A DNA stretch of 64,000 nt from positions 1-64,000 of the forward strand of contig NZ_JASLDS010000046.1 of the NCBI RefSeq assembly GCF_030151385.1, in the 5' to 3' direction. The translations under genes were made by a program, and so were the position numbers. The notes below the pieces were generated by a model. It ran no database searches. It had not been told where the DNA came from and saw only the letters and a program-made list of their open reading frames with translations. Shown here one piece after another: positions 34,415 through 43,524 of the stretch. The DNA comes from Soonwooa sp. (GTDB lineage Bacteria > Bacteroidota > Bacteroidia > Flavobacteriales > Weeksellaceae). The stretch's first letter is position 1. Each line of letters begins with the position of its first letter.

Positions 34415-37105
34415 ATGAAAAAAAATCAACTTAAGGCGCTTTTAATTCTTCCTGCAGTATTTTCTTTTATTTTTGGAAGTGCACAGTCTTATCAAGAACA
34501 AATTTCTAGCTATCTAAAAGCTGATAAACGTATGGCATCTGTACCAAGTGTTGCCACAGATTTTAACATTATTAATGTTGATAATTCAAAATCGATGAAA
34601 GCTGATGTTGTTGTCGTTCAACAAAAAATTAATGACATTCCTGTTTTTGGAAAATCAGCCAACTTCTTAATTAGAGACAATAAAATTGTATATGCAACCA
34701 ATTCTTTTGCTAACTCTGTTATCAGTACTTCCAAAATTGCGGATAGAAAAGCAAGTTTATCACCAGAAGCTGCTTTTACGATTGCTGCTAATAAGCTAAA
34801 AATTAAAGATCAAAACTCTTATAAATTTGCTAAAAATGTAGCTGAGAAAAAAGGTCTAGCAAAAGTGAATTCGGCTAACGAGGTTATTGATCAGCTTGTG
34901 TATTACATTAAAGATTCTGAAGCACGCCTTGCACACCAAATAACTTTCACAGAGAAAGGAACACCAGACCGTTGGTTAACATTAGTAGACGCGCAAAATT
35001 CGCAAATTCTTCTACAAGTTAACCAAACTGTAAAAGATCATTTCCATGACAGTGAGAATTTCTTAAATCAAAATTACGATGATGAGAATGCAACAAAAAC
35101 AGTTGCATATCCTTTAAACAAAGCAGCAACTTCTTCTTTGGTAAAAGCAAGTGCTGGAAAATATAATGTTTTCAAACTTCCAGTAGAATCACCAACTTTT
35201 GGTACTCGTTCTATTGTTAATGAACCTTTTAACCCAAGCTATGCACCGTTTGGTTGGAACGACACGCAAAACCCAGATTTTGAAATGTTCCAAGAATATA
35301 CGATTGGGAATAATGTTGTTGCCTATTCTGATCCTTATGACACCAACAAGTTGGAAGATCTTGATCAATTAGCTTATGGTGGTCCAGACAAAATTTTTGA
35401 CTTCCCATACGATGGTGCCTTACCTGCAAATACTTTCCGAGATGCAGCGTTAACCAACCTTTTCTATATTAACAATATGGTGCATGATGTTTCTTATCAA
35501 TTTGGGTTTACAGAAACAGCTAGAAACTTTCAATATAACAACTTCGATCGCGGTGGCGAAGGCGAAGATTTTGTTAATGCACAAGGACAAGATGGTGGCG
35601 GTGTAGATAACGCGAACTTCCAACCTTTCCCAGAAGGAAATGCACCAATTATGCAGATGTACCTTTGGTCGCCAAGCTATTATAGCGGTGTCCATGTTAA
35701 TACGGCAGGTGACTTATCAAATTTCTCTACCAACACAAAGTTCCCTGTAACAATCCCAACTTGGCCTGCTGGCGGTGTGACTGGTGATTTGGTCATTGCA
35801 CAACCAGAAGATGCCTGTACAAATATCACCAATAATGTTGCTGGCAAAATAATGTTGGTTAAAAGAGGCAACTGTACCTTTACAGATAAATCTACTGCAG
35901 CTGCAAATGCAAAAGCAGCTGGAGTAGTATTTTACAATGCTAGCCCAGATGAGCAAATCGTTGCGTACGGTCCAGCGTTTTACGTAGATTATGTCTATAG
36001 CGCATTGATCGACAACGCATCAGGATTACAGCTAAAAAACAAACTTGATCAAGGGCAAAATCTTAATGTTACAATTAATAAAGACTATTCAACAGTTGCT
36101 CAACCTGATGGAAGTCTAGATAACGCCATTGTTGCACACGAGTATACACATGGTATCTCTAACAGGTTGACAGGTGCAGGTGATGGTTCTTGTCTACTTG
36201 CAACTGAAGATAATGAGCAAATGGGCGAAGGTTGGTCAGATTATTTCGCATTAATGCTTACACTAAGACCAACAGATAATGCGAGTGTCCCAAGAGGAAT
36301 GGGAACTTATGCTGTAAGCCAATCACCAACAGGTCTAGGAATTCGTCCTGCAAAATATTCTCCCAACTTTAGTATCAATAACTATACGTATGGCAAAACC
36401 AATGGTATGGAAGTTCCTGCTGCAATTTTTGGTGTAGTGTTCGGAACCCAACCAGATGTTCACTCAATTGGATTTGTTTGGGCAACAATGCTTTGGGATC
36501 TTACGTGGAACATGGTTGACAAATATGGCTATAACTATGATGTAACGGCTGACCCAAACAGTGGAACTGCCAAAACCTTACAATTGGTAATGGATGGTAT
36601 GAAGTTACAACCATGTAATCCAACTTTCGCACAAGGGAGAGATGCGATTTTGCAAGCAGATCAACAGATCAACAATGGTGCTAACAAATGTCTAATTTGG
36701 GAAACATTCGCTAAAAGAGGTCTTGGTGTTAATGCACAGTCAGGAGGTTTAAATGGTCTTTGGGTAACAGATAACGGAACTCCAAATCCAGATTTGTACG
36801 ATCAAATTGAAGACTTTAATGTTCCTGGAGAATGTAAACTTGCAACGAATGAAGCAGCGACCAAATCAGATCTTAGTATCTACCCTAACCCTGCCAAAGA
36901 TCAAGTATTCATCAATGCAAAAAATACTAAAGGTAATCTTATTGTAAAAATCTACAATATGGTTGGTAACCTAGTATCGGAAAGCAAAATTACTTCTGGA
37001 TCTAATGAGAGCATCAACACATCCAAACTTACAAATGGCGTATATATCGTAAAAGTTGAAGGTTTTGGAATTGACCAATCTCAAAAATTAATTATTAAAA
37101 AGTAG
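34415..37105 (+). CDS. Secreted M36 (fungalysin-type) zinc metallopeptidase with PA insert and T9SS sorting domain
   Basis: 896 residues: signal peptide (1-24), FTP/PepSY-like propeptide (to about 230), the M36 domain, an inserted PA domain (about 465-515, KIMLVKRGNCTFTDKS) and a T9SS type-A sorting domain (about 820-896, IYPNPAKDQVFIN to the final IIKK). The zinc site is His575-Glu-Tyr-Thr-His579 with Glu605 of MGEGWSDY as third ligand. It would digest proteins outside the cell after T9SS export. A terminator follows, so it is transcribed alone. Confidence 0.93.
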   Translation: MKKNQLKALLILPAVFSFIFGSAQSYQEQISSYLKADKRMASVPSVATDFNIINVDNSKSMKADVVVVQQKINDIPVFGKSANFLIRDNKIVYATNSFANSVISTSKIADRKASLSPEAAFTIAANKLKIKDQNSYKFAKNVAEKKGLAKVNSANEVIDQLVYYIKDSEARLAHQITFTEKGTPDRWLTLVDAQNSQILLQVNQTVKDHFHDSENFLNQNYDDENATKTVAYPLNKAATSSLVKASAGKYNVFKLPVESPTFGTRSIVNEPFNPSYAPFGWNDTQNPDFEMFQEYTIGNNVVAYSDPYDTNKLEDLDQLAYGGPDKIFDFPYDGALPANTFRDAALTNLFYINNMVHDVSYQFGFTETARNFQYNNFDRGGEGEDFVNAQGQDGGGVDNANFQPFPEGNAPIMQMYLWSPSYYSGVHVNTAGDLSNFSTNTKFPVTIPTWPAGGVTGDLVIAQPEDACTNITNNVAGKIMLVKRGNCTFTDKSTAAANAKAAGVVFYNASPDEQIVAYGPAFYVDYVYSALIDNASGLQLKNKLDQGQNLNVTINKDYSTVAQPDGSLDNAIVAHEYTHGISNRLTGAGDGSCLLATEDNEQMGEGWSDYFALMLTLRPTDNASVPRGMGTYAVSQSPTGLGIRPAKYSPNFSINNYTYGKTNGMEVPAAIFGVVFGTQPDVHSIGFVWATMLWDLTWNMVDKYGYNYDVTADPNSGTAKTLQLVMDGMKLQPCNPTFAQGRDAILQADQQINNGANKCLIWETFAKRGLGVNAQSGGLNGLWVTDNGTPNPDLYDQIEDFNVPGECKLATNEAATKSDLSIYPNPAKDQVFINAKNTKGNLIVKIYNMVGNLVSESKITSGSNESINTSKLTNGVYIVKVEGFGIDQSQKLIIKK

Positions 37106-37136
37106 TATTTTAATTCTATACATTTAAGTTGAAACA

Positions 37137-37166
37137 GAAAGCGCAACCAGACTTGGTTGCGCTTTC
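37137..37166. terminator. Bidirectional intrinsic terminator
   Basis: A perfect 13-bp stem GAAAGCGCAACCA / TGGTTGCGCTTTC with loop GACT lies between the M36 gene and the SDR gene. Confidence 0.9.
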
Positions 37167-37187
37167 GTTTTATATTTTTTGAATAAA

Positions 37188-37904
37188 CTACGGATTCGTA
37201 GAAAAAATAGAGCCGTTTGCAATCATCGCTCTGCGATTCATTTTGAGAATATCTCTAACCCATTCTGCAAAATCTTCTGGTTGAAGAACCGTTTCAGGAT
37301 TTCCGTCGGTTAATCCTCCTTGAATACTCATGTCAGATGCAATGGTGCTCGGCGTTAAAGTAATCACACGGATATTATCTTTTCTCCATTCTGCCATCAT
37401 CGATTGCGAAAGAGAAATCACCGCTGCTTTACTCGCTGCATAAGCCGACATTCCTGCGCCACCTTTAAGACCTGCTGTAGAAGCTACGTTTACGATGTCA
37501 CCTTGACCTTTTTCTTTCAAAAATGGATAAACTGCTTTCGAAGTATAAAGAACGCCAAACAAATTGGTTTTCATGACTTGCTCCCAAACTTCAGTGTTCA
37601 TATCATTGATTTTCCCAAAGTCACCAATTCCAGCATTATTTACCAAAATATCGATGCTTCCTAAATCAGCAACTAAAGTTTTAATGCCATTATTTACCGC
37701 TGCTTCATCATCAACACTGAAAACAGAATAAGTTGCATTAACACCTAAATTTTTAAGTTCGTCAACCGTATTTTTAAGATTTTCTTCGTTTCTTCCAGTA
37801 ATTCCGATATTTACACCTTCATTAGCAAGTGCAATGGCAACAGCCTTTCCTAATCCTCTTCCACCGCCTGTTACGATTGCGTTTTTTCCTTTTAAGCTCG
37901 TCAT
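37188..37904 (-). CDS. Short-chain dehydrogenase/reductase (FabG-like)
   Basis: 238 residues, NAD(P)-binding Rossmann enzyme. TGGGRGLG (12-19) binds the cofactor, NNAG (89-92) stabilises the core, and the catalytic set is Ser142, Tyr155 and Lys159 in YAASK. It is often annotated as 3-ketoacyl-ACP reductase, but it is not beside fatty-acid genes, so another ketone or alcohol substrate is as likely. It ends at the bidirectional terminator. Confidence 0.85.
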   Translation of the reverse strand: MTSLKGKNAIVTGGGRGLGKAVAIALANEGVNIGITGRNEENLKNTVDELKNLGVNATYSVFSVDDEAAVNNGIKTLVADLGSIDILVNNAGIGDFGKINDMNTEVWEQVMKTNLFGVLYTSKAVYPFLKEKGQGDIVNVASTAGLKGGAGMSAYAASKAAVISLSQSMMAEWRKDNIRVITLTPSTIASDMSIQGGLTDGNPETVLQPEDFAEWVRDILKMNRRAMIANGSIFSTNP

Positions 37905-37939
37905 TTTTTTAATTTTTTATGATTAAACTTTACGTTTTG

Positions 37940-37947
37940 CAAAGGTA
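37940..37947 (-). promoter_or_regulatory. -7 promoter element of the SDR gene
   Basis: TACCTTTG on the minus strand, an exact TAnnTTTG match, about 35 bases before the start codon. Confidence 0.5.
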
Positions 37948-38096
37948 ACAAATGCTTTTTCGAATCGTCTACAAAGACTATTAACTAAATGTATATTTTA
38001 ACTTTTAATAACAAAAAAACAGGAGAAAACAGCTTCTTAAAAGCTTTCTTTAAATTTTTGCTTTTTGCGAATGTTAAGATTCTTTAAGTTTTAAAG

Positions 38097-38795
38097 TTAC
38101 TTACTCAGGAAGACATCAGGCGTATTTGTCGTCACAAAATCAATTCCCGCAGCTGACAGTTTATCAAAAACTTCAGCATCATTCACTGTCCAAGAATTGG
38201 TTTTTAAACCTAAATTTTGAGCTTCAGAAATCCAATTTAAATTTTCTAAAAGCAGTTCAAAATCGTAATCAAAACCATCCAAACCTGCTTCTTTCAATTC
38301 TTGTGGATTCAAATCACCGTTCAAATAAAAAACTATAAAATTTGGTTTCTGTTTTTTAATTGTTTTACAAATATTTAAACTAAAAGAAATAAACTCACAC
38401 TGATTTTCTAAATCATATTTTTGAATTAAATCCAATGCTTTTTTCACCATTAAATTTTCCAATTCATTGCTTTTGCAAGGTTTTAATTCTACTATAAGTT
38501 TACAGCTTGGATTTTTCTGTCCTTGAATTAAATAATCTTCAAAACGAGGAATTTTTTCAGCATTTGAAAGTTTTAAATCTTTTAAATCCTCAAAATTTGT
38601 TTCGGCAATTTTCAAAGCATCAATCCATTCATCATGAAAGACGATGAGCTCTTCATCTTTTGTCATTTGAACATCAAATTCGGAACCGTAAACTTGTAAT
38701 TCTTGAGCATTTTTTAAAGCTTGAATGGAATTTTCAGAGGTTTCCGGATTGGTTTGCCAGAATCCACGATGCGCAATTATTTGTGTCTTTTTCAT
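38097..38795 (-). CDS. Glycerophosphodiester phosphodiesterase
   Basis: 232 residues forming one GDPD barrel, which cleaves glycerophosphodiesters to glycerol 3-phosphate and an alcohol. His9-Arg10 start the domain (AHRGF), Glu39 and Asp41 (SEFDV) bind the metal and His54 (VFHD) is the second catalytic histidine; LIVELKP and NSWTVND are later conserved strands. There is no signal peptide, so it is cytoplasmic (UgpQ-like). It is a single gene. Confidence 0.88.
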   Translation of the reverse strand: MKKTQIIAHRGFWQTNPETSENSIQALKNAQELQVYGSEFDVQMTKDEELIVFHDEWIDALKIAETNFEDLKDLKLSNAEKIPRFEDYLIQGQKNPSCKLIVELKPCKSNELENLMVKKALDLIQKYDLENQCEFISFSLNICKTIKKQKPNFIVFYLNGDLNPQELKEAGLDGFDYDFELLLENLNWISEAQNLGLKTNSWTVNDAEVFDKLSAAGIDFVTTNTPDVFLSK

Positions 38796-38868
38796 TTGAT
38801 AGAATTAATCAGGTGAAAATACTAATTTAGAATTAATGATTTTTACTTGATTAGTAAATTCTACTTTC

Positions 38869-40599
38869 TTATGAAACCTCTAATTCATACCAGTTAATAC
38901 CATCACTTTGGAACGTAGAAAATTGATTGACGTTGGCGGTAGAAGATACTTGTGAAGATCCCATTAAAACAAAAGTTCCTCCTATGATGGTCTTAAGTGT
39001 TGCATTACTTGTACTATTCATATTGGTGATTTTTATAATTCGTCCTATGTTTGCATTCGACGCAGCTGGTAAGGTTATAGTAATTGGAGTAGTGGATTTA
39101 TTTACAATCTGATAATCGTAATCTGCAATGGTATAATTAGCAGTAATAATTTTTATGGACATACTTACACTTCCAACTACCTGAAGTGCACTATTAGGCT
39201 TTGTAGTTCCAATACCAACATTTGTAGAACTTGTAGCATAGTTGACATTTACCACAGAACCTAAAACCAAAGAATTACTTTGATCAACTCTGGAATTTGC
39301 TCCGATAGCCGTTGCGTTCGTTAGGTTGTCCGAAATATCTGAAAAAGCGCCAATGTTGATGTTATTATTTCCTGAATAATTAGTAAGTGCAGCATTATAA
39401 CCGATAGCAACATTATTACTTGCTGAATTGTAATTGGTTCCTGCATTAGTTCCTAAAAATGTATTTTGATTTCCAGTAGAACCATTCACACCACCAGAAC
39501 CTTGCCCAGCGCCTCTACCGACAATAACGTTACTTTGACCTATTGAAGATGTTGCAGCGTAAGATCCAACAACAGTGTTATTTTGTGTTGCAGTATTTCC
39601 GGCAGAAGCAGAAAGCGCAATATATCCAAGCGCCGTATTTCCAGAACCTTTTGCATACTGCCCTGTATTGCTTCCTAGATAGGTATTCATAGTGCCATTA
39701 CCTGCATTTGCACCACTGTTGCTGCCTATCATAACATTATCACCTGCTCCATTTTGTCCACCCGCGCTCAAACCAATTAAAATACTATTATTGCCTGTTG
39801 ATTCAGCTCCGGCAGAAGGTCCCAAAAGAATATTATTATATCCATTTATTGCTTTTCCTGCTTGATTTCCTATTGCAATATTACTACCAATAGATCCTGT
39901 AGTAGATCCTAAGGCTTGATTACCTATAGCAACATTATTAGATCCATCAACAATGTAATTACCAGTACTTTCTCCCAAAATAATATTCTGAGTACCTGAT
40001 GTTAAAGATCGTCCAGAATAATAGCCTATAACTGTATTACTGGTTCCTGTTAAAGCTGAAACAGCATTTTGAGCTCCAATAATGGTTGCCCCAGGCGCAT
40101 TAATACTATAGCCAGAACTTGCACCGACCACCGTACTATTATTCACGTTTTGTCCTGCTGTTTCAGAACTATATCCAAAAAAAGTATTGCTAAGATCAAT
40201 TCTACCAGAGGCGGTATTATAGATTCGGAAACGAAGAGGGTTACTGTCCGTAGTCCCAATAAAATTGTTCGCAGAAGTGGTTCCTGCATTTCCTGTTGTT
40301 AACCAACTATTAGCCGCTTTTACACTAACTGCTATCCATTTAGCACCATCCCAATAATGAAAACCTTGAAAATAAGGTGCTGCATCGGCAATAAGATAAA
40401 CGAGTTGTCCATTAATTGTACCATTTACTGACAAGGAGCTCACTCTCGGAGCTAATATACCATCTGCTGGAGAAACGGTCCCGAGATGATTGATCGCTCT
40501 CACATCTAAAGTAGTATCAGGTGTAGCTGTGTTAATACCAACTTGTGCAGAAAACAAAACAGAACATAAGAATGCTATAGGAATAAATATTTTAATCAT
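38869..40599 (-). CDS. Secreted protein with YadA-head-like repeats
   Basis: 576 residues. A signal peptide (1-18) is followed by AQVGINTATPDTTLDVR, shared with the protein at 25268-26410. From about 135 to 450 there are some seventeen imperfect repeats of roughly 14-24 residues with the pattern N-x-x-IG-x-x-AG/S (VVGASSGYS, VIGYYSGRS, IAIGNQAGKAI, ILIGLSAGGQN, VMIGSNSGAN). This is the left-handed beta-roll of trimeric autotransporter heads. The C-terminus has VGIGTTKPNSALQV and a small beta domain, without a YadA membrane anchor or a T9SS sorting domain. A trimeric fibre or adhesin is likely. Confidence 0.75.
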   Translation of the reverse strand: MIKIFIPIAFLCSVLFSAQVGINTATPDTTLDVRAINHLGTVSPADGILAPRVSSLSVNGTINGQLVYLIADAAPYFQGFHYWDGAKWIAVSVKAANSWLTTGNAGTTSANNFIGTTDSNPLRFRIYNTASGRIDLSNTFFGYSSETAGQNVNNSTVVGASSGYSINAPGATIIGAQNAVSALTGTSNTVIGYYSGRSLTSGTQNIILGESTGNYIVDGSNNVAIGNQALGSTTGSIGSNIAIGNQAGKAINGYNNILLGPSAGAESTGNNSILIGLSAGGQNGAGDNVMIGSNSGANAGNGTMNTYLGSNTGQYAKGSGNTALGYIALSASAGNTATQNNTVVGSYAATSSIGQSNVIVGRGAGQGSGGVNGSTGNQNTFLGTNAGTNYNSASNNVAIGYNAALTNYSGNNNINIGAFSDISDNLTNATAIGANSRVDQSNSLVLGSVVNVNYATSSTNVGIGTTKPNSALQVVGSVSMSIKIITANYTIADYDYQIVNKSTTPITITLPAASNANIGRIIKITNMNSTSNATLKTIIGGTFVLMGSSQVSSTANVNQFSTFQSDGINWYELEVS

Positions 40600-40613
40600 T
40601 TTGTATTTTTTTG

Positions 40614-40621
40614 CAAATATA
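40614..40621 (-). promoter_or_regulatory. -7 element of the YadA-head-like gene
   Basis: TATATTTG on the minus strand, 14 bases before the start codon. A TTG lies 24 bases upstream, slightly too far. Confidence 0.5.
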
Positions 40622-40838
40622 TAAACATATGTCCCATATTTGATACAATATTTTTTTTTGACGTTTAAATTCTATCTATTATTAAATAAAAATTGAATAT
40701 TTATAACAATTTTTTTAAATAACACCTTTAAAAATCACAATTAATATGAAGGATGTTTCTAGCAATATTTGTTTTAATCCTCATATTCATAAATTATTAT
40801 TTGGCATGGTGAAATCAAAGTTTTGAAGCAAGTTTTAT

Positions 40839-40846
40839 TATCTTTG
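40839..40846 (+). promoter_or_regulatory. -7 element of ligA
   Basis: TATCTTTG, an exact match to TAnnTTTG, 19 bases before the ligA start codon. Confidence 0.6.
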
Positions 40847-40865
40847 TTTTTACAATTTCAAAAAG

Positions 40866-42872
40866 ATGTCCAAGGAGATTCAGCATAAAATAGAGGCTTT
40901 GCGTGAAGAGCTTCACCAACACAATTACAATTATTACATTCTTGATGAGCCGAGTATTTCGGATTTCGAATTCGATGCTTTGCTTAAAGAATTGCAAGAT
41001 TTAGAAGAAAAACATCCCGAATTTGCGGATGCCAACTCTCCTACTTTGCGTGTTGGCGGTGGTGTAACTAAGAATTTCCCGACAGTGCAACATCAATTCA
41101 GAATGTATTCTTTGGATAATTCTTACGATTTTGATGATTTGGAAGATTGGGAAAAGCGCATCATCAAAACCATTGAAGAACCTGTGGAATTTGTTGCGGA
41201 ACTGAAATATGATGGCGCTTCAATTTCGATTTTGTACGAAAATGGACAGCTTTCGCAAGCAGTTACACGTGGCGACGGATTTCAAGGCGATGAAATCACA
41301 AATAATGTGCGTACAATTTCCGATATTCCTTTAAAATTAAATGGCAATTTCCCGAACCGATTTTTTATTCGAGGTGAAATTTATTTAACCCGAAAAAACT
41401 TTGACAAACTCAATGCAATTCGTGAGGAAGAAGGCCTCGATCCTTTTATGAATCCACGCAATACAGCAAGTGGAAGTTTGAAAATGCAAGATTCTGCGGA
41501 AGTTAGAAAACGTGGACTTTCGGCGGTTTTGTATCAATATATTGCAGAAGAATTCCCAGCGGAAACGCATTGGGATTTGCTTGCAAAAGCTAAAAATTGG
41601 GGTTTCAAAGTTTCAGAAGACCAAGCGAAATTATGCACCACTTTGGAGGATGTCAAAAATTTCATTAATTATTGGGATACTGAACGTCACAATTTGCCTT
41701 TTGAAATTGATGGAATTGTAATTAAAGTTAATTCTTTAAAACATCAGCGTCAATTGGGTTATACGGCAAAATCTCCTCGTTGGGCGATGGCGTATAAATT
41801 CAAAGCCGAGAAGGTTGAAACCGAATTGCAAAGCATTTCTTACCAAGTTGGAAGAACAGGAGCTGTGACGCCAGTTGCTAATTTGAAACCTGTTTTGCTT
41901 GCAGGAACGATTGTAAAACGCGCTTCTCTACACAATGAAGACATCATTAAAAAACTTGATTTACACGAAAACGATTTTGTTTACGTAGAAAAAGGTGGTG
42001 AAATTATCCCGAAAATTGTTGGCGTTAACACCGAAAAGCGTACTGCTGAAAGCGAGGAAGTAAAATACATCACAAATTGTCCAGAATGTGGAACCGAATT
42101 GGTGAAAGTTGAAGACCAAGCGATTCATTTTTGTCCAAACGATTTGCATTGTCCGCCACAAGTTGTCGGAAGAATGATACATTATGTTTCTCGAAAAGCT
42201 TTAAACATCGAGAATCTCGGGAGCGAAACGATTGAGCAATTGTATCGAGAAAAATTAATTGAAAACCCAGCTGATTTTTACACTTTGACCAAAGAACAAT
42301 TGTTGCCTTTGGAAAGAATGGCGGAAAAATCGGCTCAAAATATCATTGATGGCGTTGAAAAATCAAAGCAAATTCCATTTGAAAAAGTCTTGTATGGAAT
42401 TGGCATCAAACACGTTGGTGAAACGGTTGCTAAGAAATTGGTGAAGAATTTTGCGACAATTGAAGATTTGAAAAATGCAACTGCCGAAGAATTAACTCAG
42501 GTTGAAGACATTGGTGGAAAAATCGCTGAAAGCATTGTTGAATTTTTTCAAAATCAGGAAAACCTTTTGATGATTGAACGTTTGAAAAATTATGGCATTC
42601 AACTCGAAAAAGGCGAAAGCACCAACGAAGTTTTGAGTACCGTTTTAGAAAACAAAACCTTCCTTTTCACAGGAAAATTATCTTTATTCACAAGAGAGCA
42701 AGCCGAAGAAATGGTAGAAAAACACGGCGGAAAAAATATTTCTGCAGTTTCTAAAAACCTTAATTATCTGGTGGTTGGTGAAAAAGCAGGAAGCAAACTA
42801 AAAAAAGCCCAAGACATCGGAACAATTACTATTTTGGACGAACAACAGTTTTTGGATTTGATTAACTCATAG
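40866..42872 (+). CDS. ligA: NAD-dependent DNA ligase
   Basis: It seals nicks during replication and repair, using NAD. The 668 residues are full length: domain Ia (1-70), the adenylation domain with Lys114 in ELKYDGAS, an OB fold, a four-Cys zinc finger (CPECGTELVKVE, then CPNDLHC, near 405-430), helix-hairpin-helix repeats and a C-terminal BRCT domain (about 590-668). The next gene begins one base after the stop codon and may be translated with it. Confidence 0.97.
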   Translation: MSKEIQHKIEALREELHQHNYNYYILDEPSISDFEFDALLKELQDLEEKHPEFADANSPTLRVGGGVTKNFPTVQHQFRMYSLDNSYDFDDLEDWEKRIIKTIEEPVEFVAELKYDGASISILYENGQLSQAVTRGDGFQGDEITNNVRTISDIPLKLNGNFPNRFFIRGEIYLTRKNFDKLNAIREEEGLDPFMNPRNTASGSLKMQDSAEVRKRGLSAVLYQYIAEEFPAETHWDLLAKAKNWGFKVSEDQAKLCTTLEDVKNFINYWDTERHNLPFEIDGIVIKVNSLKHQRQLGYTAKSPRWAMAYKFKAEKVETELQSISYQVGRTGAVTPVANLKPVLLAGTIVKRASLHNEDIIKKLDLHENDFVYVEKGGEIIPKIVGVNTEKRTAESEEVKYITNCPECGTELVKVEDQAIHFCPNDLHCPPQVVGRMIHYVSRKALNIENLGSETIEQLYREKLIENPADFYTLTKEQLLPLERMAEKSAQNIIDGVEKSKQIPFEKVLYGIGIKHVGETVAKKLVKNFATIEDLKNATAEELTQVEDIGGKIAESIVEFFQNQENLLMIERLKNYGIQLEKGESTNEVLSTVLENKTFLFTGKLSLFTREQAEEMVEKHGGKNISAVSKNLNYLVVGEKAGSKLKKAQDIGTITILDEQQFLDLINS

Positions 42873-42873
42873 G

Positions 42874-43419
42874 ATGATTGCATTATTCGGGCTGGATACC
42901 AAAAAAAGCATTGAGAAGAAACGCTTAGTTTATGATGAAAATGGTTTCGATATTTTTAATCGCTACTTCATTTATTTCATGTTTTCAGTCCTCATTTTTT
43001 GCTTTTCAATGATACTCTATGACTCGAATATGCCTTTAAAGGATTTGGGATTTGAATACTATCTGTTAATACTGGGGATTTTTTTCTGTATTTATGTCTG
43101 TTATCGGAAAGCCACCGAAAAGAATCTTTATGTGCAAAAAAGTGATTACTCCAACGATCATACAAAAACTTTAATTCGAGATTTCTGTAAAAATCGAGGC
43201 TTGACGGAACATTTTGTATATAAAGAATTAATTATTTTCACCGAACCATTGATGATGTCGTTTAATTATGATAGTGAAGTTTCATATATTTTCATCGTCG
43301 AAAACTCTGTCGCCTATTTTGCAGTTTTAAAGAAAGGTGATCGCGCAAATTTCCCCACTTTAACAACTCATCTATTTTTGAAAAGAGATATACGAAAATT
43401 ACTACTGAAAAAACTTTGA
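42874..43419 (+). CDS. Two-helix membrane protein of unknown function
   Basis: 181 residues. After a charged N-terminus there are two transmembrane helices (about 32-48 and 63-78). A soluble C-terminal domain of about 100 residues follows (KTLIRDFCKNRGLTEHFVYK, SFNYDSEVSYIFIVENS), probably cytoplasmic. It lies one base after ligA and ends before a bidirectional terminator. It may simply share the ligA transcript. The family is not recognised. Confidence 0.65.
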   Translation: MIALFGLDTKKSIEKKRLVYDENGFDIFNRYFIYFMFSVLIFCFSMILYDSNMPLKDLGFEYYLLILGIFFCIYVCYRKATEKNLYVQKSDYSNDHTKTLIRDFCKNRGLTEHFVYKELIIFTEPLMMSFNYDSEVSYIFIVENSVAYFAVLKKGDRANFPTLTTHLFLKRDIRKLLLKKL

Positions 43420-43465
43420 CAAGCCTGTAGTTATCTGTATTTACACGCGAAATACAGAAAATAAA

Positions 43466-43490
43466 AAGTCTGGAAAAATTTTCCAGACTT
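43466..43490. terminator. Bidirectional intrinsic terminator
   Basis: AAGTCTGGAA / TTCCAGACTT around a short AAATT loop, with A/T flanks, between convergent genes ending at 43419 and 43525. Confidence 0.8.
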
Positions 43491-43524
43491 AATTTAAACC
43501 AAAAAATAATGCATAAGAAAAAAA

